From: JBCCFK01 sp965262315
GTDB taxonomy: Bacteria; Actinomycetota; Acidimicrobiia; Acidimicrobiales; UBA8592
Direction of reading: 5' to 3'
Assembly (NCBI GenBank): GCA_965262315.1
Contig: CBDHFJ010000174.1
Location: forward strand, 1-60,095
DNA length: 60,095 nt
Of the stretch, positions 49,472 to 58,464 are shown piece after piece. Both the position numbers and the translations under genes were made by a program. Position 1 is the stretch's first letter, and each line of letters begins with the position of its first letter. The notes beneath the pieces were generated by a model. The model was given only the letters and a program-made list of their open reading frames with translations, had not been told where the DNA came from and made no database searches.

Positions 49472-52459
49472 GTGCGAGCACTCTCCCCGACGGCGGCCGC
49501 CCGGTTGGCCGCGATCGTCTGCTGTCTGGCCCTGGTCGCTGCTGCGTGCAGCGACGCCGGCGACCAGGCGGATCCCGGTCCCGAGCCCACGTCCGCCCCC
49601 ACGGCCACGCCGGCCGAACCCGACACGGCTCCGGCAGACCCCACGCCGCCCCCCGTCGTGGGGCAGGAGCGCGCGCCCGACGACGTGCCGGGCGTCTCGC
49701 CGCCCGTCGACGTCCCGGTGTTCGACGGCGACGACGAGGTGCTGGCCTTCGACGACGACGTCAGATCCGGGACCCTCGACAACGGGCTCACGTACTACAT
49801 CCGCCGCAACACGGCGCCGGGGGGCCGCGCCGAGCTCCGGCTGGCGGTCGACGCCGGCTCCACGTGGGAGGACCCCGACCAGTCCGGTGTGGCCCACTAC
49901 CTCGAACACATGTTGTTCAACGGCACCACCAACTACCCGGCCAACGAGCTGATCGCGGTCCTGGAGGCCTTCGGCAGCGAGTTCGGCCCTGACGTCAACG
50001 CCTTCACTTCCTACGACGACACGATCTACCAGCTCTCGGTCCCCACCGACGACGCCGCACTCTTCGCCGAGGCGCTCGGCGTCCTCCGGGAATGGGCGTC
50101 AGAGGCCACCATCGACCCCTTCGAAGTCGACGCCGAGCGCGGCGTGATCCTCGAGGAGTGGCGGGTGTCCGGCCAGGGGCTGGGCTCGCGGGTCTTCGAC
50201 GTGTACGAGGACCTGCTCACCACCGGCACCAGCCTCGAGGGTCGGCGGCCGATCGGCGAGCGCGAGTCCATCGAGACCATCACCGAGGACCAGCTCAGGC
50301 GCTTCTACGAGGACTGGTACCGGCCCGATCTGATGGCGGTCATCGTCGTGGGCGACGTGGACGTGGACGATGTCGAGGACGCCATCGCCGACCGCTTCTC
50401 GGACCTGGTGTCACCGGACGAACCCCGCCCGGTCCCCGCGGTCGACATCCCCGTCGCCGACGAGTTCGGCTACCGGCTCCTGGCCGACCCCGAGCTGCCC
50501 AACGGCTTCGTCGAGGTGATCTACCCCGGCCCGACCGGCCCGGTCGAGACGACCGGCGACTATCGGCGATCCGTCGGCGCCGACCTGGCCTCGGTCATCA
50601 TCGACGAGCGGCTCGCCGACGACGTGACCCGCGGCGAGGCGCCGTACCTCGACGCCGGCGTGAGCGTCACACCGATCGCCCGGGGGTTGGCGACTCCCAG
50701 CTTGGTCGCGCAGGCGGAACCGTCCGCGCTCGACGACACGCTCCGGCACCTGCTCCGCGAGCTCGAGCGGATCCGCACCGACGGCTTCACCGAGGAGGAG
50801 GTCGAACGGGCGGTCGCCGCACGGTTGGCCGACGTCGAGCAGATCTACGCGGGGCGAGGGAGCCGCCAGGACGTCGACTACGCGGGAGAGTACGTCGAGC
50901 ACCACCTCGGTGGTGAGGCGTCGCTGTCGTGGGACGACTGGATCGAGCTGGAGCGGCGATTGCTCGACGAGATGTCCACCGACTACGTGCAGGCCGCCTA
51001 CCTCGACTCGATCGCGGGGCGAGCCCCACAGGTGGTCGTCTTCGGGCCCGATACCGACGTCGACCTCCTGCCCGACGAGGCTGCGGTCCTCCAGGCCTTC
51101 GCCGAGGTCGCCGCCGAGCAGGTCGCGTCCCGGGTGGACGACGGGGTGCTGATCGACTCCCTCATGGACGCCCCCGAACCGGCCGAGGTGGTCGAGCGCT
51201 CCCGGATCGACAGCCTCGACGCGATCCGGTTGGTGTTCGCGAACGGCGTCACCGTGCTGCTCAAGCAGACGACGATCTCCGAGGGTCTGTTCTTCTTCCA
51301 GGGCACCAGCCCGGGCGGCCGGTCCGTCCTCGACGACGATCAGCTGACCGCCGCCTTCGTGCTTTCCGACGTCATCGCCTCCTCCGGTCTGGGTGCCGTC
51401 GACCAGGTGTCGCTCGAGCGGCTCCTGGCGGACCGGATCGTCAACTACGGGCTCTTCGTCGAAGAGACGGCCGAACGCATCGGTGGCGGGGGCGCCGCTG
51501 AGGACGCCGAGCTGATCCTCCAGCTGATCCACCTCTCGATCACGGCCGCCAACGCGACCGATGCCGCGCTCGACACCGTGGTCGGGGAGTTGCGACCCTT
51601 CGCCGAGGCTCCCGAGGAGTTTGCCTTCCTCGCCAGCGCGATCGAGCTCTTCGATGCCCGCTACGGCGGTGATCCCCGCTTCACCGTGCTGCCGCCGGCC
51701 GACGAGTTGGATGCGTTGACGACCGCCGACGTCCTCGACGTGCACCGGGCGGCGTTCTCCGACAGCGGGGGCGCGGTGCTGACGGTCGTCGGCGACTTCG
51801 ACCTCGGCCGCATGGAGGACCTGGCCGCCCGCTACCTCGGCACGCTGCCGTCGGACGGGTCGCCCGACGAGTGGGTCGACCGCCAGCCCGATGCGCCGTC
51901 CGGTGTGGTCACCCGACAGGTCGCGGTCGGGCAGGATCCTCAGGGGGACGTCCAGATCCTGTTCTCGGCTGCGGCCGACATCGATCAGGTGGAAGAGATC
52001 CAGCTCGCCGCCCTCGAGAACGTGCTGGCCACCAGGCTCCGGGACCGGCTCCGGGAGGCGCTGGGCGCCACGTACTCGCCGTCGATCCTCATCGACGTGC
52101 TCGACGAGCCCGATCGGCTGGTGGAGACCCTCATCCAGGTCTCGGGTGACCCCGAGGGGATCGACGAGATCGTGGTCGAGGTCGAGGCCATCGTCGCCGC
52201 GGTGCTGACCGACGGCATCACCGACGCCGAGGCTGCCACCGCCTCCGAACAGGTGCGCCGGGACAACGAACTGGTGACCAACCGGTTCTGGTCGGATCGG
52301 CTGCAGCGTGCCGAGCGACGTCCTGACGAGGTCCCCCTGACCGTGAACGAGCGGGTCGACGTCGCCGCCGAGGTCGATGCGGACGTGCTGGAGTCACTCG
52401 CGTCCCTGGTGCTGTCCACCGACGACTACATCGTGATCGTGCGCGGCCCCGCCAACTGA
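49472..52459 (+). CDS. M16 family zinc metallopeptidase lipoprotein
   Basis: 995 residues. The signal MRALSPTAAARLAAIVCCLALVAAAC has a lipobox (Cys26). A Pro/Thr/Ala-rich linker follows to about residue 80. The first M16 unit has the inverted zinc motif HYLEH (142-146) and Glu222 in ERGVILEEW. Further M16 units follow (LRRFYEDWYRPDLMAVIVVGDVDV; GAVLTVVGDFDLGRMEDLA), with only the first catalytic. It is extracytoplasmic, anchored by lipid, and probably degrades or processes peptides. Confidence 0.92.
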   Translation: MRALSPTAAARLAAIVCCLALVAAACSDAGDQADPGPEPTSAPTATPAEPDTAPADPTPPPVVGQERAPDDVPGVSPPVDVPVFDGDDEVLAFDDDVRSGTLDNGLTYYIRRNTAPGGRAELRLAVDAGSTWEDPDQSGVAHYLEHMLFNGTTNYPANELIAVLEAFGSEFGPDVNAFTSYDDTIYQLSVPTDDAALFAEALGVLREWASEATIDPFEVDAERGVILEEWRVSGQGLGSRVFDVYEDLLTTGTSLEGRRPIGERESIETITEDQLRRFYEDWYRPDLMAVIVVGDVDVDDVEDAIADRFSDLVSPDEPRPVPAVDIPVADEFGYRLLADPELPNGFVEVIYPGPTGPVETTGDYRRSVGADLASVIIDERLADDVTRGEAPYLDAGVSVTPIARGLATPSLVAQAEPSALDDTLRHLLRELERIRTDGFTEEEVERAVAARLADVEQIYAGRGSRQDVDYAGEYVEHHLGGEASLSWDDWIELERRLLDEMSTDYVQAAYLDSIAGRAPQVVVFGPDTDVDLLPDEAAVLQAFAEVAAEQVASRVDDGVLIDSLMDAPEPAEVVERSRIDSLDAIRLVFANGVTVLLKQTTISEGLFFFQGTSPGGRSVLDDDQLTAAFVLSDVIASSGLGAVDQVSLERLLADRIVNYGLFVEETAERIGGGGAAEDAELILQLIHLSITAANATDAALDTVVGELRPFAEAPEEFAFLASAIELFDARYGGDPRFTVLPPADELDALTTADVLDVHRAAFSDSGGAVLTVVGDFDLGRMEDLAARYLGTLPSDGSPDEWVDRQPDAPSGVVTRQVAVGQDPQGDVQILFSAAADIDQVEEIQLAALENVLATRLRDRLREALGATYSPSILIDVLDEPDRLVETLIQVSGDPEGIDEIVVEVEAIVAAVLTDGITDAEAATASEQVRRDNELVTNRFWSDRLQRAERRPDEVPLTVNERVDVAAEVDADVLESLASLVLSTDDYIVIVRGPAN

Positions 52460-52464
52460 CCGGG

Positions 52465-52481
52465 GCGGACTTCCGGTCCGC
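52465..52481 (+). terminator. Hairpin after the M16 peptidase gene
   Basis: GCGGAC (52465-52470), loop TTCCG, GTCCGC (52476-52481), 5 nt after the stop. A short stem and no T-run make it a moderate candidate. Confidence 0.45.
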
Positions 52482-52564
52482 GGGAATGCGTGGTGCCCGC
52501 CACCGGGTTTCGGGCGCCGTGCCAGATCACGACGCTTCGTGTCGCGTCTCGAGTCGGTGACCGC

Positions 52565-53335
52565 ATGATCGATCCCGACGGGGCGATCACGCCGGTCACG
52601 TACGCCGTCGCGTTCGGTGGTGGCCTGATCAGCTTCGCCTCACCGTGTGTGCTGCCGCTGGTCCCCGGCTACCTGTCGGTGATCACCGGGCTCGACGTGG
52701 GCGAACTCCAGGAGTCGCGCCGCTCCAACGCGCTGGCGGTGACGCGCGACACCGGCCTGTTCGTCCTCGGGTTCGGCGCGGTCTTCGTGCTGCTGGGCGT
52801 GTCGGCCACCTCGATCGGGTCGTTCGTGTTCGACCAGCAGATCCTCCTGACGCGGGTGTCGGGTGCCCTGGTGTTGGCGATGGCGCTGTTCATGCTCGGC
52901 AGCATCTACCTCCAGGCGCCGTGGCTCTACCAGGAGATGCGGTTCCACCCGCAGCTCGGACGGTACGGACGCGCGGCGCCCACGGTTGCCGGCGCCGCCT
53001 TCGGGTTCGGCTGGACCCCGTGCATCGGGCCGGTACTGACGTCGATTCTCGCCATCGCGGCGGCGTCCGGCCGAGCCACCACAGGAGCCGCGCTCCTGGC
53101 CGCCTACACGTTGGGCCTCGGGCTGCCCTTCCTGGTCACCGGGCTGCTGATGGGTCGCCTGAGCACCAGCCTCCAGTGGGTCCAGCGCAACCTCCAGACG
53201 ATCGTCATCGTCTCGTCCATCTCGCTCGCCGTCTTCGGCGTGTTGCTGATCTTCAACCAACTCATTCGGGTCACCACCCTCCTCCAGGATCTCCTCCGCG
53301 CTGTCGGGCTGGACTTCCTGGTGGAGCTGGGCTGA
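52565..53335 (+). CDS. ccdA: CcdA-type cytochrome c biogenesis / thiol-disulfide transporter
   Basis: 256 residues, about six membrane segments. The two redox Cys are in SFASPCVLPLVPGY (Cys28) and GFGWTPCIGPVL (Cys153), as in CcdA/DsbD. It carries electrons from cytoplasmic thioredoxin to extracytoplasmic thiol proteins. The next gene encodes a membrane-anchored thioredoxin 22 bp away, its natural partner. ATG 52565 was chosen as the last start before the first helix. Confidence 0.93.
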   Translation: MIDPDGAITPVTYAVAFGGGLISFASPCVLPLVPGYLSVITGLDVGELQESRRSNALAVTRDTGLFVLGFGAVFVLLGVSATSIGSFVFDQQILLTRVSGALVLAMALFMLGSIYLQAPWLYQEMRFHPQLGRYGRAAPTVAGAAFGFGWTPCIGPVLTSILAIAAASGRATTGAALLAAYTLGLGLPFLVTGLLMGRLSTSLQWVQRNLQTIVIVSSISLAVFGVLLIFNQLIRVTTLLQDLLRAVGLDFLVELG

Positions 53336-53357
53336 CCCCGTCACACAGGGGAGTCTC

Positions 53358-54050
53358 ATGGCCAACAAGACGAACAAGGGCGGCAAGCGTCGCGCCGGCT
53401 ATCAGGCGCCGAAACAGTCGGCCGCTGCCAAGGCGAAGGCCGAGGAACGATCGAGGGCCAAGGAGACGCGCACGGCGGTGCCGGAGCGGCCGGCGCGACG
53501 CGAACGCAACGGGACGCTGAGCTGGTGGCTTCTCGGCGCCGGCATCGTCGGCGTGGTGGGTCTGGTCATCACGCTCTCGATCGTGCTCGGCGAGAACCAG
53601 ACCGGCGTGACCGACGCCGAGGCGTGGGACCTGCCGGCGTTGGATGCCGACAACGATCCCGACGGCGACGGCCGCGTCACGCTGGCCGAGTTCGAGGGCA
53701 AGCCGCTGATCGTGAACTTCTTCGCGTCGTGGTGCGTGAGCTGCGACCGCGAGCTTCCCCTGTTCCGGCAGGCCACCGAGGACTTCGCCGACGAGGTGTC
53801 GATCGTGTTCGTCAACTCGAACGAGACCGGGAACTGGCGGCCGATGGCGGAACGCAACGGCATCGACGACCAGGTCCTCATCGACGACATCGGTGGTGCC
53901 AACAACAACGGGCTGTACCGGTCGCTCGGCGGAACCGGTGGCATGCCCATCACGGCGTTCTACGACGCCGACGGCAACCTGGTCGACGTGGTGTTCGGTG
54001 AGTTCGACGCCACCGGCCTGTACGAGGCGATCGCAAGCGTCACCACCTGA
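53358..54050 (+). CDS. Membrane-anchored TlpA-like thioredoxin with an EF-hand loop
   Basis: 230 residues. A Lys/Arg-rich N-tail (1-53) is followed by a single membrane helix (54-77), so the redox domain faces outward. The active site is WCVSC (125-129). Before it, residues 100-111 (DPDGDGRVTLAE) match the canonical 12-residue EF-hand loop, in place of the usual short TlpA turn. It likely reduces cytochrome c apoprotein or other thiols, fed by CcdA next door. Calcium binding is inferred. Confidence 0.9.
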   Translation: MANKTNKGGKRRAGYQAPKQSAAAKAKAEERSRAKETRTAVPERPARRERNGTLSWWLLGAGIVGVVGLVITLSIVLGENQTGVTDAEAWDLPALDADNDPDGDGRVTLAEFEGKPLIVNFFASWCVSCDRELPLFRQATEDFADEVSIVFVNSNETGNWRPMAERNGIDDQVLIDDIGGANNNGLYRSLGGTGGMPITAFYDADGNLVDVVFGEFDATGLYEAIASVTT

Positions 54051-54091
54051 TCCTCCGCTCGGTGAGGGCCGGGCTGTGGTCGAATGGGTCG

Positions 54092-54913
54092 ATGCGTCAG
54101 GGACTGATCTGGATCGACGGCGACTTGGTGGACGCCGAGCACGCGGCAGTGTCGGTCTTCGACCACGGGCTCGTGGTGGGCGACGGGGCGTTCGAGACGA
54201 TGGTGGTCATCGGCGGGGTGCCCTTCGCGGCTCGCCGCCACATCCGCCGTCTGCACACGACCATGGCGGCGCTGGCGCTCGAACCGCCCACCGAGGCGGC
54301 CCTGCGCGAGGCGATGCGACAGGTCGTCGAGGCCAACGCGGTGACCTCCGGTCGCCTCCGACTGACTGTGACCGCCGGCCTCGGGCCGTTGGGATCGGGC
54401 GCGGCCTCGGGACCGGTGTCGGTGATTGCCGCCGTCGAGCCCCTGTCGGCCATGGCCGCGCCCGAAGCCGTCACGGTGCCGTGGACGCGCAACGAGACGG
54501 GCGCCCTGGCCGGGCTGAAGACCACGAGCTACGCCGAGAACGTGCGGGCGCTGCGCTACGCGCGAGAGCAGGGTGCCAGCGAGGCAATCTTCCCCAACAC
54601 GCGCGGTGAACTCTGTGAGGGGACCGGCACCAACGTGTTCGTGGTCGTCGACGGGCGGGTCCTGACACCGCCCCTGAGCTCGGGTTGCCTGGCAGGCGTG
54701 ACCCGGTCGCTGGTGCTCGAGTTGACCGAGGTCGAGGAGACGCCGATGGACCTCGGCGTTCTGCAGACAGCCGACGAGGTGTTCCTCACGTCGACCACGC
54801 GGAACGTGCAGGGGCTCACCCGAGTCGATGACCGCACCCTGGCGGTCGGGCCGGTGACCGCGGCCGCTGCCGAGGCGTTCGACGCGCTGGTGGGTCGAGA
54901 CCTCGATCCCTGA
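54092..54913 (+). CDS. Class IV aminotransferase (aminodeoxychorismate lyase-like)
   Basis: 273 residues. Fold-type IV PLP enzyme with FDHGLVVGDGAFETM (23-37), Lys143 in GLKTTSYAEN, and ANVF-type GTGTNVFVV. The pattern fits 4-amino-4-deoxychorismate lyase, with branched-chain aminotransferase as an alternative. Start ATG 54092; earlier in-frame starts are not supported by family length. It lies 41 bp after the thioredoxin gene. Confidence 0.85.
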   Translation: MRQGLIWIDGDLVDAEHAAVSVFDHGLVVGDGAFETMVVIGGVPFAARRHIRRLHTTMAALALEPPTEAALREAMRQVVEANAVTSGRLRLTVTAGLGPLGSGAASGPVSVIAAVEPLSAMAAPEAVTVPWTRNETGALAGLKTTSYAENVRALRYAREQGASEAIFPNTRGELCEGTGTNVFVVVDGRVLTPPLSSGCLAGVTRSLVLELTEVEETPMDLGVLQTADEVFLTSTTRNVQGLTRVDDRTLAVGPVTAAAAEAFDALVGRDLDP

Positions 54914-54917
54914 TCGG

Positions 54918-56018
54918 TCAGATGCGAGTATCGGCTCGGATGTTGGTGGCGCCGGGCCCGGCATACGCCAGGCCGTACCCCGGCTCGCGGTCGAAAGCGG
55001 GAGCGTCGACGCCGGCGAGTGCGGCTCGGTAGGCGGTGATGAGGCGATCCTCGGCGTCGTAGTCGAAGGGATCCTCGAGTACCCGTTCTTCGGTCCCCCC
55101 GGGTTCGGGCGGATGTTCGGCCAGCCAGCGGGCCGTCGCGCCGATGGCCTCCCGCGCCGGCACGATGTCGTGGTAGCCGAGCAACGTCCGGATCTTGTCC
55201 GTGCTCATGACGCGATGGGTGGTCTGGGCGCCCATCACCATCGGCCGCGCCGGTACCGCCAGGTCCCACGGCAGGTCCACGATCTCCAGCTCCGCATCCA
55301 TCGCATCCGCGACCACCTGGATGATCTGGCGGACGGTCAGGCACTCGTCGTCACCGACGTTGAAGATGTGGCCGTTGCCGGCATCGGTGTCGAGGGCCAG
55401 GACGACCGCGTGGGCCAGGTTCTCGGTGTAGCCATGGGTGACGAGCGTGAGGCCGCCGTCGGCACTGATGATCTGTCGGCGACCATCGAGGATCCGTCGC
55501 ACGACACACCATTCGCGGGGCGCCAGCTGTCGCGGCCCGTAGACCATGGGGTACCGGAAGTGGCTGGCCGTGGGGTGGAGTTCGAACACCAGCTCTTCGG
55601 TGCGGCGAATCCGGTAGCTCTTGCCGTCGTCGTCCTCGGTCGACGTCGGTGCGTCCTCCCGGGTGGGCACCGGAAGTCCCGCGGGCCGCCACCGGTCCGG
55701 GTCGAAGTAGCCGCGGTAGGCCGGGACGCCACCGATGGAGATGAACTTGCCGACTCGATCGACGAGGAGCTCGGCGAGCATCCGCAGCCGGCCATAGGTG
55801 ACGACGGCGACGTCGAAGGTCAGGTCGCCGAGCGTGGCCCGGGTGTCGTCCTCGTCGTGCACCTTGCAGTGGAGGTGGGGGACGTGGTCGACCTCGGGCA
55901 GCTCGTGGCGACCCGAATGCATCACGGTGACGTCGTAGCCGCGCTGTTCGAGTCCCCGGAGGATGTGGGGCCCGGTGGGCCCGGTGCCGCCGATCAGGAG
56001 GGCCGTGGGAGCGCTCAT
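54918..56018 (-). CDS. NAD-dependent epimerase/dehydratase-like protein
   Basis: 366 residues from MSAPTALLI. The extended-SDR cofactor motif is LIGGTGPTGPHI (9-20). Later segments are KFISIGGVPAYRGYF, FRYPMVYGPRQLAPREW, HIFNVGDDECLTVRQIIQVVADAM and KIRTLLGYHDIVPAREAIG. The usual YxxxK appears replaced by YRIRR (in SYRIRRTEELVFEL), so classic epimerase catalysis is doubtful. Possibly NAD(P)-binding with another role. Confidence 0.8.
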   Translation of the reverse strand: MSAPTALLIGGTGPTGPHILRGLEQRGYDVTVMHSGRHELPEVDHVPHLHCKVHDEDDTRATLGDLTFDVAVVTYGRLRMLAELLVDRVGKFISIGGVPAYRGYFDPDRWRPAGLPVPTREDAPTSTEDDDGKSYRIRRTEELVFELHPTASHFRYPMVYGPRQLAPREWCVVRRILDGRRQIISADGGLTLVTHGYTENLAHAVVLALDTDAGNGHIFNVGDDECLTVRQIIQVVADAMDAELEIVDLPWDLAVPARPMVMGAQTTHRVMSTDKIRTLLGYHDIVPAREAIGATARWLAEHPPEPGGTEERVLEDPFDYDAEDRLITAYRAALAGVDAPAFDREPGYGLAYAGPGATNIRADTRI

Positions 56019-56109
56019 CGGGCCGACGCTAGCGGGAGCGTTGTGCCTCAGGTGGCGAACGGGGCGAACGAGGTGTGCTTCGCTTTGGGAGTCCAATGGG
56101 GCTCTCGAT

Positions 56110-56115
56110 TATCTT
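56110..56115 (+). promoter_or_regulatory. Putative -10 box (TATCTT) of a leaderless promoter
   Basis: TATCTT ends 8 nt before GTG 56124. It supports that GTG as the start of the following gene. Confidence 0.4.
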
Positions 56116-56123
56116 CGCCCTCT

Positions 56124-57473
56124 GTGAGGGGCAGAACCGCGACGAGAGCCGGGCAGTCCGTGCCCGCCGAGGTTCTCGCGCGCGCTGCCGACACGAGCCA
56201 CGCGAACGTCGCGGCCGGTCGGCGGGCGGACTTCGACCTGGGTCGGGAACCGCGGAAGCGGCCGCTGTCGCCTGCGCAGCGCCGGCGGCTGCACCGTCGC
56301 ACCGCGGTGTACGGGCTCGTGGCGTTCGTGATCATGGTCGGCTGGGCGATCCGAAGCCCCGGCAACTCCGACGTCGAGTCCTACACCGAGACCGCCATCG
56401 AACTGCCCGTCTTCGAGTCGATCGGGCCGCCTCGGCACGACGGCGCCGACGACCTCGGCCTCGCGTCGCTGCAGCGCAACGGGACCAGCGTGAGCGTCGC
56501 CGGCTGGGCCGCCGAGACCGATCGCGTCGAAGTGCTTGCCGACGGCGAGGTGGTGGGCACGGTCCCGGTCACGCTGGAACAGCCCGGGGTGGCGACCGCC
56601 AACGACCTCCCCACCGCGTTCGTCGGCTTCGAAGGCGAGGTCACCATCCCGTCGGGCACCGACACGGTGTGCGTGACCCGGCCCGGCCAGCTCCCGGGCC
56701 TCGCCGCGTGCGACATGACCCAGCTCGACATGGCGACGCAACGCATCGTGGCCTTCTACGGGGTGCCGTTCGAGCCGCCCCTCGGCACGCTGGGCGACGG
56801 GTCGGCGGCGTCGGTCCTCGATCGGCTGGTCGACCAGGCCGAGCCCTACGACAGTGCCGCTCGGCCGGTGATGCACGTGTTCGAGATCATCGCCACGGTG
56901 GCCCAGGCGGGCCCCGGCAGCGACGGGAACTTCAGCGCGGCCATCGGCAAGGACCAGATCTGGGACTTCATCGAGGAGATCCGTCGCGTCGGCGGCCACA
57001 CGGTCATCGATTTTCAGACCGGCCGCGACAGGTATCTCGACCAGGTGCCGGACTACATCGAGTTCCTGCGGGAGCCCGACATCCACATCGCCCTCGACCC
57101 CGAGTGGGACATGGAGGAGGGCGAGATCCCCAACGAGGTGATCGGTTCCTCCGATGCCACCGAGATCAACGAGGTCATGGAGTACGTGGCCGAGATCATC
57201 CGCGAGCACCGGTTGCCGCGGAAGGTGATGGTGGTCCACAACTTCACCGAGGGAATGATCGCCGACCGCGACCTGCTCGACCCGCCGCCGGAGATCGATC
57301 TGGTCATCCACATGGACGGTCACGGGCCGCCGCAGAACAAGATCGGTGTCTACGACCGTCTGTCGTCCCAGGACTTCTTCAACGGGTTCAAGCTCTTCTA
57401 CCAGCGTGACTTCCCGCTGATGACCCCCGAGCAGGTCCTCGCCCTCGACCCGGACTTCATCAGCTACCAGTAG
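56124..57473 (+). CDS. Exported protein of unknown function with TIM-barrel-like C-terminal domain
   Basis: 449 residues. A basic N-tail with RKRPLSPAQRRRLHRR precedes one membrane helix (VYGLVAFVIMVGWAIR near 59-74). Next comes a beta-rich segment (SVSVAGWAAETDRVEVLADG). The last 220 residues alternate strands and helices: HVFEIIATVAQAGPGSDG, GHTVIDFQTGRD, IHIALDPEWDMEEG, RKVMVVHNFTEGMI and LVIHMDGHG. The acidic and His-bearing strand ends suggest a hydrolase barrel. I do not recognise a named family. Confidence 0.7.
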   Translation: MRGRTATRAGQSVPAEVLARAADTSHANVAAGRRADFDLGREPRKRPLSPAQRRRLHRRTAVYGLVAFVIMVGWAIRSPGNSDVESYTETAIELPVFESIGPPRHDGADDLGLASLQRNGTSVSVAGWAAETDRVEVLADGEVVGTVPVTLEQPGVATANDLPTAFVGFEGEVTIPSGTDTVCVTRPGQLPGLAACDMTQLDMATQRIVAFYGVPFEPPLGTLGDGSAASVLDRLVDQAEPYDSAARPVMHVFEIIATVAQAGPGSDGNFSAAIGKDQIWDFIEEIRRVGGHTVIDFQTGRDRYLDQVPDYIEFLREPDIHIALDPEWDMEEGEIPNEVIGSSDATEINEVMEYVAEIIREHRLPRKVMVVHNFTEGMIADRDLLDPPPEIDLVIHMDGHGPPQNKIGVYDRLSSQDFFNGFKLFYQRDFPLMTPEQVLALDPDFISYQ

Positions 57474-57479
57474 GACAGG

Positions 57480-58364
57480 TCAGTCCAGGCCGGCGGAGAC
57501 GAGGTCGAGGCCGTAGAGCTCGGCGAACCGGGCGCGCCAGGCGGGGCCGTCGGCGGCGAGCTCTCCCAGCTCGTGCAGTTCGGCGTCGGTGAACGGCCGG
57601 CCCTGCCACATCTGCTCGGCGCCCCACGCGACCGGCCATCGGAGCTGACCGACGGGCGCCTCGATCGCCTGCTGGATGGTCTCGGCCACGGCCTCGGCCC
57701 GGATGTTGGCGACGATGCCGGTGGCGTAGACGTCGAACATGCGGCCGTAGGCACCGTTGTAGGCCGAGCCCTCGGGGAAGTCCGGGTTCTTGCCGAGGAT
57801 CGCAGTGCGGGTGACGCCCGGTTCGATGATCGACACCCGGATGCCGTGTGCTGCGAGGTCGTGCGCCATGTTCTCGCTCATCCCCTCGAGGGCCCACTTC
57901 GAGGCGCAGTACACGGGCTGGCCCATGATCCCGATGCGGCCGGCGATCGACGACACCTGGACGATGTGACCGGAGCCCTGCTCGCGCATCGTCGGCAACA
58001 CCGCCTGGGCGCAGCGGACCGTGCCCCACACGTTGATGTCGAACAGTTCCTTGCCGGCCGCGATGTCGACGTCCTCGATGGCGGCGTTCTGGCCGATGCC
58101 GGCGTTGTTGACCAGGACGTCCACCCGTCCGGCGTCGGCGATCACGGACGCGAACCCCTCGGCCACCTGGGTGTCGTCGACCACGTCGAGCACCACCGGG
58201 GTGACCTCGACGCCCGCCTCGGCCGCGAGCTCGGCCAGCTTCTCGCCCTTGTCGAGCGACCGCATGGTCCCGTAGACGCGGTGGCCCTGGCCCGCCAGGT
58301 GCAAGGCGGTGGCTCGGCCGATGCCCGAGTTGGCGCCGGTGATGATGGTGACGGGCTGGGACAT
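57480..58364 (-). CDS. SDR family oxidoreductase
   Basis: 294 residues with TGANSGIG (9-16), LVNNAGIGQN, VQVSSIAGRIG, YCASK and IEPGVTRTAI. The C-terminal extension (DVYATGIVANIRAEAVAE onward) is longer than average. Substrate unknown. It is divergent from a luciferase-like gene; the two may share regulation in the 100-bp gap. Confidence 0.88.
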   Translation of the reverse strand: MSQPVTIITGANSGIGRATALHLAGQGHRVYGTMRSLDKGEKLAELAAEAGVEVTPVVLDVVDDTQVAEGFASVIADAGRVDVLVNNAGIGQNAAIEDVDIAAGKELFDINVWGTVRCAQAVLPTMREQGSGHIVQVSSIAGRIGIMGQPVYCASKWALEGMSENMAHDLAAHGIRVSIIEPGVTRTAILGKNPDFPEGSAYNGAYGRMFDVYATGIVANIRAEAVAETIQQAIEAPVGQLRWPVAWGAEQMWQGRPFTDAELHELGELAADGPAWRARFAELYGLDLVSAGLD

Positions 58365-58419
58365 GGGGACTCCTCGATCGCAGAGCGGGCCGGCGTGATC
58401 GCCGGAGTGGTGAGCAGCG

Positions 58420-58425
58420 TAGGAT
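58420..58425 (+). promoter_or_regulatory. Putative -10 box (TAGGAT) for the luciferase-like gene
   Basis: TAGGAT lies 39 nt before ATG 58465. A GGGGGAGG ribosome binding site sits about 8 nt before that ATG, so this transcript would have a leader. Confidence 0.4.
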
Positions 58426-58464
58426 GCGGCGACCACCGACACAGGACGAGGGGGAGGACCACCG

